NCBI RefSeq assembly: GCF_000002985.6
Contig: NC_003282.8
Location: forward strand, 7,874,001 to 7,938,000
Reading direction: 5' to 3'
Source of the DNA: Caenorhabditis elegans
Taxonomy: Eukaryota; Nematoda; Chromadorea; Rhabditida; Rhabditidae
Length of the DNA: 64,000 bases
In this document: positions 11,001 to 23,000 of the stretch, piece after piece
Layout of the letters: every line of letters starts with the position of its first letter
Position numbering within the stretch: position 1 is the stretch's first letter
Program-made: the position numbers and the translations under genes
The notes under the pieces: model-generated
Databases searched by the model: none
What the model was told of the DNA's origin: nothing
Seen by the model: the letters and a program-made list of their open reading frames with translations, nothing else

Positions 11001-14000
11001 TTTTGGTATCATTGAAATTTCCATATTATAACTTCTAATCGAATGGTTTTTTTAATATTAAAAAAAGGATAAGGTTATAGACATTTTATGATCTTAGCAC
11101 AAAGTACAAAAAAGTGGAAATATTCGTTCAATTGTACCCATTGTATTTGTTTTTCCAACCGTTTCCTACATTTTTATCCCATTAAAAGGGCTTTTGTTTC
11201 ATGAATCTTTCACCTTTTTTCCTGTTTTTCCGGGTATGTAAAACCCGCCCAGATTTTTTCTAGAATCTATATCACAATATAAACTCATATTCTTAAAATG
11301 TTGTTGTGTCCGGTTTTATTATTAATTGTACAGTAGGACATCAGAGAGTAAATCTATAAACCTTCAATTGTCCCCGTGGGTCCATTTTCATTGTAGCTAT
11401 AAAAGAGAATGAAACGTTCGATTTCAACTACATTCTCAATTTCAGGAGGAGTCACGCTTCTTCGAGCAGCTGCCAAGAATCACGAACGTGTCAGTGTGAT
11501 CTGTGATCCTGCTGACTACGATCATATCATTTCGGAGGTTAGTTTTAGATGGTTAATAAATCATCACAACCGATGAAAGCTTCAATAAGGCCAGTAAATA
11601 AATATGTGGGAAATAATACTAAGCTACTAAATTACAATGATTAAACATTGTTATCAGATATTTATATGATTTTTTTTCTACAGTTCACTTGCCAGTTTTT
11701 TAATTTTATTGAACATATTTTGAGCCAAAAATTTACTTGTTTAGAGATTATTCGGAACCAGATAACAATTTCGGATGTTTCCAAAAAGTTTCATGATTTT
11801 GAGAACAACTGGAAAACCTTGGATGTGGTGAAAAACGTTCAGATTTCACTTCTCGCTCCAAACTTTACGAATTTTAAAACAAAAACTATGTTCATTTATT
11901 GCAATAAGCCAAAGTCATGCAATCTGGTTTTTGAAAAGAAAAAAATTTAATTGCAACGCCGAAAAAATAGTACCTGCTCGTCCAGTATTAGTAAAAGCGA
12001 ATGCTGGACGTCCTATTAATTCCGGTTTGACATCCCTAACTAAACAAATTTCAGAACTATTTTTTTCAAGTTAATTGTGATTTTCTGTCACTACATTTTT
12101 TAAATGCACATTACGTAGGCTCTAAAATGAGCACAGACATTTCCTTGTTCATCGATTCGTTCTTCAAACGATGTTAAAGCTTCTTGATCACAGCAATCCA
12201 CAAATAAAAACAAGGATCCTTCATATAACTTATCACCACGCTTTTCTTGTATTCTCTTTTTAACCCGAAAAGCCAAAAAAAGGGAGATGAAGCTAAAAGA
12301 ATGAATGAAATATTTTGACACGCTCCGCAAGTTCCTTGAGGGAGCCATTTGTCGTCGAAGACCCTTACCAACCCACTTTTTGGTTAAAAAAAGAAAGAAA
12401 TATCTCAAGAGAACACCAACTCTTTATAAATGATCCAAAACTGGGTGGACGGCGACGTCATAAGTTTTTTCGTGTTAAAGCCTTTTTTTCTATTTTCCTA
12501 TTTTTGTTACTTTACCACGTTTTTCTGTTCCTGTTTTTAAAAAGTGGAAATTGCTCTCTTGAGAGTTTTGCAGTGGTTCCAGTTCTAGAAACTCATGATT
12601 TTCTTGTCTTTTAAACATTCCACGAAAAATTTTTGAGGTTTTCTAAGAAGTCGGTCGAATAATCAATTCCAATCTTTTTTTTTAATATTAAATTAAAAAT
12701 AATTTATAAACAGATCTCAAAAATATTCTTAGATCACTCAGATATTTTCACAGGTGTTTCTAAAATTGCCATACAACCTATATATCTAAACAATCAGCGT
12801 CAACGTCTAAAATTAAATTTTACAGTTAAAATCCGGAGGAACTACCCGCGAACGTCGCCAACTTCTAGCCTTAAAGGTGAGTCAATTCAATTTTTGGTAA
12901 ACCAAAGTTTCAGATGAATGTCACCCAAATCTTTTTCTCAGTCTTTTTCTCTCAATGAGACCTTAGTCTCATTCTATCTGTCCTAATTTTTCAAAATGAT
13001 GAGTGAAAATGGGACACAACCCAAAAGCGGTAATAAACTTTGTGCAGAAAGATTTTATGGAGCCCCACGATGGCCAAGAGAAACTAGTTGACGCGCATTC
13101 ATTCTTTTTTTTCAGCTTTTACATTTTTTTATTTTGAGACATTGTTTAAATTTACATTTGATTTTCTTTAAATCTTCGACTCGATGATTATCATATTTAC
13201 TAAGTTTTTAAGTTTCTATTTCTCGAGAAATCCATATAAAAATGAGAATAGAGAAAAATTCTACTGGTTATTGTGTTCTACACTAATTTATCATTCTGTT
13301 TTCAAAGGTTATATTTGTTGAAGTTTACAGCAATATTCGTTAATCAACAAACACTGGCGAAGAGACCTCACAAAAGGCCTTATAAAAAAATTTTCCAGAA
13401 AGTGATAACTTTAATAAGAAGTTTGACAAGCGTCGCCCAAGTCTTGCTCAAGTTTCACCTTGGGTTTTTTTTGAATTTGAATTTGTGAAGTTCAAACTTG
13501 GAATTTAAAATTATATGTCAATCTCTTGAACTACTTTTACTTAAAAAATAAAATCTCTGATTAAGAAGTTGGCATACCTTTCAAGTAAGACTTTTCTGAA
13601 TCAAATATGATCCAACTTTTACTAGTCTTTCATACAAACTTTATCAATGAAATGATTTTAAAACATGGATGTTGGATCATATTTTGGTATGGTATGTGCA
13701 ACGCCTTGCTCAAGTTTTGCCAACTAAGTAACCAATTTTCAAAACATTGGTGGTAATTACCGTAAGTAAACCGCTCCAAAAATGTGCCTTTAAAAAAGTT
13801 CTCAAGTTGATAGAGCCTGAAAACTACCAACAAAAAGAAATTTCTACTTAATCATTAACTGCATTCTGATCAAAGCTGTTCAACACACTGCTAACGTCAT
13901 TACTTCTCCCACATTCTACACAATTTCATCAATTATTCCAAAAAGTTCACCACGCCTCTCACAGGAGCTTACCTAACCTTTTTCTAGTCACAATCCGAGC

Positions 14001-17000
14001 GGTTCCTAGCATTCTTTGTTGTTTTTCTTTTTTTTTTCTATTTTCCAAATATTTCGAGTTCCTTGAATCTGAGGAGATGTGCGTTGGCGGAGGTTCTGAA
14101 GTTTTTTTTTTTTTTAAGTAAATAAAAGAATATTAAATCTTTGAACTACTCGATGCTCTCGTCTGAAGATCTACCATCTTGAAACAAAATTTTTAGAGAA
14201 GAAATCCTTTTTTCCCTTTTTTTGTCACTTCAAACTTACAAAGTAACAAAAATACATTGAGAAGAAAAACTTTGAAAAATGGCAAAAAGTGGGCGGAACT
14301 GCAAGGGGTTTATCAATCTCTCACCGTTTTTTGAGATCTTCAGGGAGACGTAATTCTTCAGACTTCTTGTGTATTTTGCCACATCAACTTGAAATTTGAA
14401 AAAATCGGATTATTTAGAGTTTTTTCCGGGTTTAGACAGCGCTAAGGACTCATATCTGAATAACTATTCGGAAGTTCGAATACAGATATTTAGAAGAAGT
14501 TGACCTCTAGAGTTTGATCCAACTATACATTCTGTGTTGCTCTCAGAATGTCCTTCTCGTTTGAAATTCGTTCGAAAAAGTTTTAATTCGACAGAAGTTG
14601 TCACAGATGTCAAATAAAGACCAAAGAAGGCGTCGAAAAGTATTGGCACATTTTCTTCCGATTAATTTCAAGTGCTCTGAAGAAAGTGCTCATTGGCTCT
14701 TCACTTCTCAATTTCTAAACTTTCCCCCCACTTTTCCATCAATTTCCGGTTTTGTTCGTCAGAGAACTGATCCTTTTCCGAGCGGTCTCTTGCCAACAAA
14801 AGAAGACGTCGATTCAATTTGCCACCATCCCTAACCTGACTCCTCCCTCGACCATCTGTCTTCGTTTTGTTTTATCTCTCTCTCTCTCTCTCCTTTTCTG
14901 AAAAAAAATGAAAATAACAAAAACTCTTCGTGACACCATTATCGTCTCAAATCCAATCCATTTCAGTCGAATCTTTGTTCATTGCTCACCAGACTGAAAC
15001 TCCGATTCTTTTCATGTTTTCTATTTTTCTAGGAACTTGTAGATGTGTTTTGCAGGAATGTTCTTTGCAAATTATCAGTTTGTGAAAAAAATTTGACTGA
15101 AAATTTTCGAAAAATCGGGAAACTTTTGGCAAGCTTTATGTTCATTTTTAGGTCCTTTTGGACTTTTAAAAGAGTATTTATTCAAAATCCCTTCATTGAT
15201 AAGAGCCCAAGTAACCGCATGCTTGTTTTACAGTTAAAAAAACAAAAGTAATCAGAGAACTCATTTTGCATCATAATCAACACTTATTACTTTTAAAGCC
15301 CAGAAATCATAAGTTCTCTTGAACTTATTTTTTCCACTGTGTGTTCTTCTGCTCATTTAGGTCACCATTCTTCTCTTCAATGTTTCAGTGTTGCTCTAAT
15401 CCCCCTCATTCTCATCAACTTCTCTTTTGTCCTTGCTCCGACCGACCCGACTGAATTTCAACGTTTTTCGGTCCGAGAAAAGGGTCCCGCACTCTTCTTT
15501 CTATCGGTCATAAACTTTCGAAAAACGGAAGGATCCTGTGAGTAGAAGCGGAGGTTTGTGTTGCTTCAATTGAAGACATAGTTTCACTTTTGCAAACTAT
15601 TCCGTTTTATTTCTCTATGCCTTTTGGGACACACACAATTTTGAAGAAAAAACGAAGAAAAAAGCAATTTGGGCAATCAGGTACACAAAGTTCTTGTGTC
15701 CGTCTTGTCAGAGCCTTCTCCTGGGAATGAGTTTCACAAACTGAATCTAATTGTTCGTCGAGAAAAAAATCGCGAAACACTATGTTAGAAAAGACTGTCA
15801 CGTGGTTGATCAAATTGTGAAAATGATTTTTATGTTTTGATCTGATCAAATTTATTGCTGTTTCAGTTACCGTATTTCTTCTATTAGTAACTACGCTTCT
15901 ATTAGTTCTATTAGTTCTGCAGCTCTCTAATAGTTTTGCATCTAAATGGGTGTCTGAAAATTAGTATTGCATGCCTTAATAATATATTTTTGGCTTGATT
16001 TTATTGTTTCAAAATCTAAAAGGGAATGCTATTAAAAAAATGACTTTTTCAAACAACAAAGCAAAAAATCACCTTACACAAAATTATGAAAACCCAAGTC
16101 GTAGATCTCTCTCTCTATTTTTTTTTTTTAATTTTATTAAATACTTACTGAAATACTCACAATGTTGGCCATCTTCAGTAAAAACTAGTATAGTCAAATT
16201 TCAACTATAGTAATATAGATTATACGGTTTATTAGTTTTAACACTAATCGAGGCTTCTGAAGCTGAGAAATATACGTTACCAGCTACCCAATTGACCTAT
16301 GCAGAAATGATCTATTTCCAAATAATATGTTCTCTCTTTCTCTTCACACAACACCTCACTTTTCTAAATTCCCACAATTCGGTTTCTTCCGGCTATCAAG
16401 TTGCTCTTTGTGCTACTTTCCTCTGGGTGCAAACTCATTTGTCGTCGCTTTTTTAAAGCCAAAAGATGACCAATCTATATAAATGAATATTTATGTATTT
16501 TGTCCTCGCATTATGCATTCTTTTTCTTTGTGTTCAATGCCGACATTTTAGAGGAGACAAGAAAAAAGAAAATAAATAAAAGTTATGGAAAAAGTCAAAG
16601 GTTTCCTATTCGCTTCAGTGAAGAAAACGGATATCCGATTGGTGCGAGACGATTTTCAAGAAACCTTTTTAAATGAATTCGTCCGTGTCACAATTTCGTT
16701 CAATTTTTCCCAATTTTTGTTCACGGATCAATCAGTTTCAATTTTTTCAAGTCCCGGAAGCATTCCAATATTTTCTTAAATTCCGGCAGCTTGAGTGAAA
16801 TTAGATACGTTTCCTAACCATTCAAATTATTGTTATGTGTTTTTCTGACCCCTATAGAAACATTTTTATTGGTTTTATGCTTTTCGCTGAGTCTTAAAAA
16901 AAGTAAATTTTCGTGATCGTATTTTCTCTATGGGGCTTGTAGCCTCGAATAGTCTTGCTCCACTTTGACAGTTGACAATTACTACTGTAGAAATGAAAAT

Positions 17001-20000
17001 TATTCCACTAACTCGTTTCCAGGTCAGTCTCACTTTTTTGATGAATTCTTAGTTTTTTTGTTCAAAATCACTTAGACACTTTTAATGTGCTAATGAATTT
17101 ATGGAAAAGTGTATTCAAACGGCAATCCATGTGCATTTAAAAATTGGTTTTGTCTCTAATACCCTAATAATGTACTATGTATTCGTCTTTTTTACATGTT
17201 GAAAATTGGACTTACATAGGAGACTAAAGGAAATAATCAAATTTTCATCAAATTCTACCATTCCGTGATTATTTGTCCTCTATTCTTTATTCACTCATCA
17301 ACAATTGAATATCCTCAGCCATTCCGTGACATTTGTCTCTAAAATATCCACAAAAATGTCTCGGATATCATCAATGGCTTACAAATGGAAACAACCACCA
17401 CCTCCTATAAATGATGACTCACGACACCGTTCACAGAGCAATTCACGTCTTTTTGATAGAATATACGGGCAAATGCACAGAGGAAATAAGGTTTGGGTGA
17501 CATCTGATTGGGTCAAAAAAAAAGAGAAAGAAAGAAAAACAAACACTTCTTTGAAAAGAAGTTTCTAAAATATTTCAAACGTCTTTTTTATTTTGCAGGC
17601 TTTCGAACACACGACGTCGTACGACGAATCAATCAGCGGATTCATGCGCCGTCGGTTCGCTGGAAACGGCGAACGGGCGCTGCCTCTTAGATACGGTAGG
17701 TTACTGTAATTTGCAATTCATTTTAGATGTTTTAAAATATATTATTCATCAAGTTGATTGTTCTAATTAGACTAATAGTAAGATGAGATACATATAGTCG
17801 AAAGCCCTTTAAAAATATTCAGAATGAGTAAAAATCCAAAACACCAAAACACTCTTATGTTATAATTCTTATAATTTTTTTATAATTTTTAATAATTTTT
17901 ATAATTTTTATTTTTTAATTTTCATGTTTATAATTTTTGTGAAATTTCGAGAATTTTTTCATGTTCCAATCCAACAATTCTTCTCAAAAAGCATGAGATG
18001 ACTATAGCTGTCAAAATAAGTCAATTCCTTTATCAATAAGTTCTCTCATTTTTGATGAGTGAACCATTTGACAGGCATTTGTCACACTAAAAAACGGATG
18101 GGGTGTCAAGGAGCAGAAATATTTGAAGAAAGAGGGCGAGCCCCTAGAGAATTTCGTTCCTCTCCATACTTCACTAGAGCCCTATTGTCTTATGTGTAAA
18201 TCTACAAACATGTTCTTTTTTGTTTCTAATAGCTCCTACTTGATGATTGAAGATCTTTGGTCCCCAAAATAAATGTGCTTAAATCATGAGCGCATCAATT
18301 CAAAAGAGCAAATTTTTTTTTTCGAGTACACTTCAAATTTTACAAGTCTTTCGAGATGCTTCATGTTCACTCCCAATGTTTTTTTTTCTATTATAGAAAT
18401 AATTAATGAAATTATCTATCTATGAAACTATCTAGATAATAACTTCTTGTTTTTTACAAGTTTTTGAACCAAAAACTGGTTTCATTTCTTCGTAGAAATC
18501 TTCAAAATTGTTCCAACAAACTCTTTGGGCACTACATTGTTCTCTAGACTTCCGAGAAAATCTACGTTGTTTAATAATTGTTCCAGGTGTATTTGAGTTT
18601 AAGAACTTTTTGATCGTTTTATAAATGTTTCTTGGCAATTTTCAATTTATTTTACTATTTTCAGGCACAAATCCGCATCAAAAGGATGATGCTGAATTGT
18701 ACATAGTAGAGGACGAAATGCCAATCAAAGGTTTGTTCTTTGTTTCCTTGTTCATCTTTAAAAGAAGTCTAGAAGTATGTAGTCATCAAAAATGTATGTG
18801 ATGATGTGGTCTCATCGGCCACTCATATCATTTCGTGTTCTTCTATTCTTTTGAGCTTTTCTTCCTTTCTTATTGTTTCCAATTCAATATCAATAATAAT
18901 AATATCTGTGCATGTCTAATGAGAGGTATATAATAGAATTTGGGTTTTCCATATTCTAGTTCTAAACTAGAAATATGCCGGTTGCAGTGCTCAATGGTTC
19001 ACCGGGATACATCAACATATTGGATGGTTTGAATGGATGGCAATTGGTCAAGGAACTCAGTGATGCTACAAAAATGCCAGCAGCTGCTTCTTTTAAGCAT
19101 GTTTCACCGGCAGGTAAGCGGTTTAATTTATTTTTTTATTAATTTGGAATTTGAAACAGTCCAATTTTTTAAAAAGTACTATAATTCGGCTGCTTATTGG
19201 CATGCAGTTCTGAACTTTGTATCATTCAGAAAGTTAAATTTTTAGGCCAACCTTTCCACCATTAGTAAACCCCTACGCACAAAGTCTGATTTTTAAGGGG
19301 TTCTCAAACGGGAAAAAAATTAAACTTTTCGGTGCTCAAACATCTTTTAAAAAACTGGAAAATCAATTACTCAAAAAACAAAAAAATTAAAAGTTTCGTT
19401 GCGTGTTTGAAATACAGTAACATCGATTCCATGTCAAATAAACTAAGCCGGGAAATTTTCTGAAATTTTTTTTAGTTGAAAACCCCACAGTGTTGCTACG
19501 GACCAATTGAAAATTAATCATGCCGCTACCACTATGTTTGATTATGAGACGGCCGTGGTCTGTGGAAATTGTGATATATTTTTATTTTTGTAGAAAATTC
19601 TAATCTTGTCCGTAGTTAAGTATGCATCAAATTTTGATAAAGCATCCAAATCTACGGGTTAATAGGTTACAATAACTGATTTCAGGAGCTGCTGTTGGTC
19701 TTCCTTTAAACGAAACTGAAGCTGCTTGCTGTATGGTTTCTGATCTTCCGATCGATACAAAAAAACCTTCATTAGCTGCAGCATATGCTCGTGCAAGAGG
19801 TAATTATATTTAATGAAAGATTGCACATCACAGAGTGATTTTCTATCCTTTCACTTACAGTTTTCCTGGTTTATTTTTAATTTTTTTTGCACAAAGTCCC
19901 TTCATAATTATGTTCTGTTTGAAAACTAACCACTTTTCTATTCCTATCCTTGCACATTTTTCTTTCCATCTGTTCAGAACAGGATTGGATGATTGCTGAT

Positions 20001-23000
20001 CGACTTCAAAGAATTGCACCCTCTATCGGTATGAGAGCAAAAGCCTCACTTATTAAATATGCACTGCTTTTGTTTCTGTGTTATTCTCATAGTTTTATGT
20101 ATTGTTATTCGGAGGAAAGAAGGAGATCATGTCGCCGACTCCTTGATTATATGTTAGGCTTTTTCGTTTAATTTGGAGCAAATTGTATCTCAATGTTGAG
20201 ATAAGGGCTTTAAAAATATTTGCTCAATACAAATGTTTACACTGATTTCATTAAAATATCTATAGTTTTGTACTTTTAGGTGCAGACAGAATGTCATCTT
20301 TTGGTGATTTCATTGCCCTCTCCGAAAAATGTGATGAACTTACGGCTAAAATTATTAACAGGTAAAAAATGTAAGTCTTCGATTTTAAAGATGAAAACGT
20401 TTACAGAGAAGTATCTGATGGAGTTGTTGCTCCGGACTTTGATCCGGCTGCATTGTCTCTTCTTGCAAAGAAGAAGAATGGTAATTACTGTGTTCTCAAG
20501 GTATGTATGTTCATTTATTCATTCTGCCATTAAATATGTTTAGATTAACCCAAATTATCTACCATCTGAAACTGAAGAACGAACCGTATTCGGGTTGAGA
20601 CTTCGACAGAAACGGAACAATGCAGTTATTAACGCGGAAACTTTTAACAATGTCGTCGGAAGTGCTAATGAAGTAAGTGATATCAGAAGTTTACAAATAT
20701 TCAAGAAACATTTTATGCTTTCATTTTTGCAAAACTTTCATAAATACAATTGCATTAAAAAAAGTTTATTTCAGTTGAACAAGCAAGCAATTGATGATCT
20801 TATTGTTGCCACAATTGCTTTGAAATATGCACAATCAAACAGTGTTTGCTTTGCTCATCGAGGACAGGTAATATAATTCCTATTTTAATCAGACACCTGG
20901 ATATTCATTTTTCGTCTTTCGAAAATTATTTTGAACATTAAAGACACATGTCCGTGCAGAAACGTACATCACCTGAGAACAAAAGCCTTTCTTTTCGCCT
21001 CCATACACCTTCATAATAATTGCGCATTTCCGTTCAGCTATTTTTGAATCAACATTATTTTGTTTAGGTCATTGGAATGGGAGCAGGTCAACAATCTCGA
21101 ATCCATTGTACGAGACTTGCTGGAGACAAAGCAATGAATTGGTAAGTTGAGAAGGAAACTTTTTATGAATAACCATTGGTCACTGAAGGAATCCTCTTTT
21201 TTCTTTTCAATTTAAGTCTAACATTTTAGAAGATCTTAATTATAATACTGAAAATTAAAATTCTTAAAGTATATGAGGATTGTAAATAAGCTAATCGTAA
21301 AATATTTATGAGCCTCAAACGAAAAAATTGTAACGTTCTATTTATTCTATCCAAAAGTTCATGGTGTTTGAAAAACTCAACTTCGAGAAAAATTGTAAAT
21401 TATTAATTGGAATATTCAAACAAAAAAAAAGATAAACAAAAAATGAGTACTTATAGAACTCAAATTAGAAACTAGAAAAATAAAAAAGGAAAAAATGCTC
21501 ACTTTGTGTGGTTGTTTTTAACGAATTCCTCCCAGATTTGAAATTTCAACATCAATTTTAAAAATTAACAATTGAATCATCAATTATAATCAATTCAATT
21601 TAGTTCAGTAGCTCGAAAATCTCCGTATAGTAAAATAATTATTTATTAGAGAGCAATGTGGCACAGAAAATGCTCTTCCCAATATAAATATGCGACTGAA
21701 GTATTAAAAAATGTTCATCAGAAATGTCTTGTAAAAATAGGTTTGTTACATTCGGGACCACACGAATCTCGAACTCTTTTCCAATATCCAATTGTTCCCC
21801 GATCTCTACATCCATTCGCACCACCATCATGAATACGTGCAATTGTCTCGCATTCTGATTTTCCATAGCATTTCACTCGGAATTTGGTGGCCAGAGTCTG
21901 GAAAGAACTCGTTTTTTCTTCTCCTTATAAATTTTTGTCTTTTGTGAACTGAAGCTCTATTGTTTTCCAAGTGTGTAATGACGTCACAGACGCTTTGGTC
22001 ACCTTCTTTTTTTTAAAGAAATATTTGAAATTCATTTTTGTATAGTTGATCAAGAAACTGGAGGCATAAATTCAATATTTATCAATGATTTTTATCACCT
22101 ATCAGCATCAGCTAGGTGCGTTTCTATTTGTTTGGAAATATTATTTTCTGGGCAGACTATGTACATGTTTGATCTACGATCTTCGAGAAAACTTACACGG
22201 ATACATGAAGCAGAACATTGATAATCTTGAGCACAGTTCATCCAGGCTTCGTTTTCCGTATCTTCGTCTTTTTTTCCCGGTTGGTAGCATTGCTGAAAAT
22301 GACTTTTTGTGGCAAAAGTTCAAAACGGAGTTGAATTTTTAATGATTTTTGGAAGACTTTAATTGATAAATTCTAACCTGGAATTGATAAATATTGAGCC
22401 TAAAATAGCCACAACCAATTCGATCAAATTGATCAACTGAGCATCCAAGTGGTACACATCCAGAATCTTGATCACACATTGCAAGCAGACATGGATGATC
22501 GTCTTCCACTAAAAAATTAAGATAGTTTTACAAAACAAAATGCAGGAAAATAATTAGTTGGAATGGGAGTAGATTCCTTCTAGTTGAAATGTTTAAAGAT
22601 ATATTCAAAAGGTTCCTTAATTTCGCCAATCGTCACAAAAGTCACAATCTATAATTTATCGGCCTGTTTGTAATTTTCTATAAGTTTTCAACCAACGTTT
22701 TAAAAAAATTCAGTCTCATTGTTTTTAATAAAAAATTTTTTAATAAAATCCTTTAGTGAAACAAATACAGCAAAATGCCATAATTGTCGTTTTTGTAGAA
22801 TAACCCCATTCCAGCTACCTACATATGTTAATTTTGATAACCTACATATCAATTAAAAGGCAAATAATAGAATTTTTATTAAATCTTCACAGCTCAAAAT
22901 TAAATGAATTTTACCTTTATCAAACATAAGCAATTGATGCGTTACGCTGACCAGTAGCGAGATAACTGTAACTGTAACAATCAGCATTTTGGGAGTTTTT

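Noticed and set aside
11648-11950. 100-codon plus-strand ORF in ATIC intron 4
   Set aside because: No splice sites or start context and AT-driven composition; weaker than the antisense frame in the same intron.
12315-12614. Plus-strand ORF in ATIC intron 4
   Set aside because: Overlaps the better-looking minus-strand frame and turns into Phe/Leu low complexity.
14464-14490. GTTCGAAT resembling a tRNA B box
   Set aside because: No A box or acceptor stem could be found around it.
14598-14834. ORF in ATIC intron 5 starting [11 protein letters not shown] that could donate in phase 0
   Set aside because: Only 11 codons before a weak donor and no leader signals; the exon at 17356 is a stronger alternative start.
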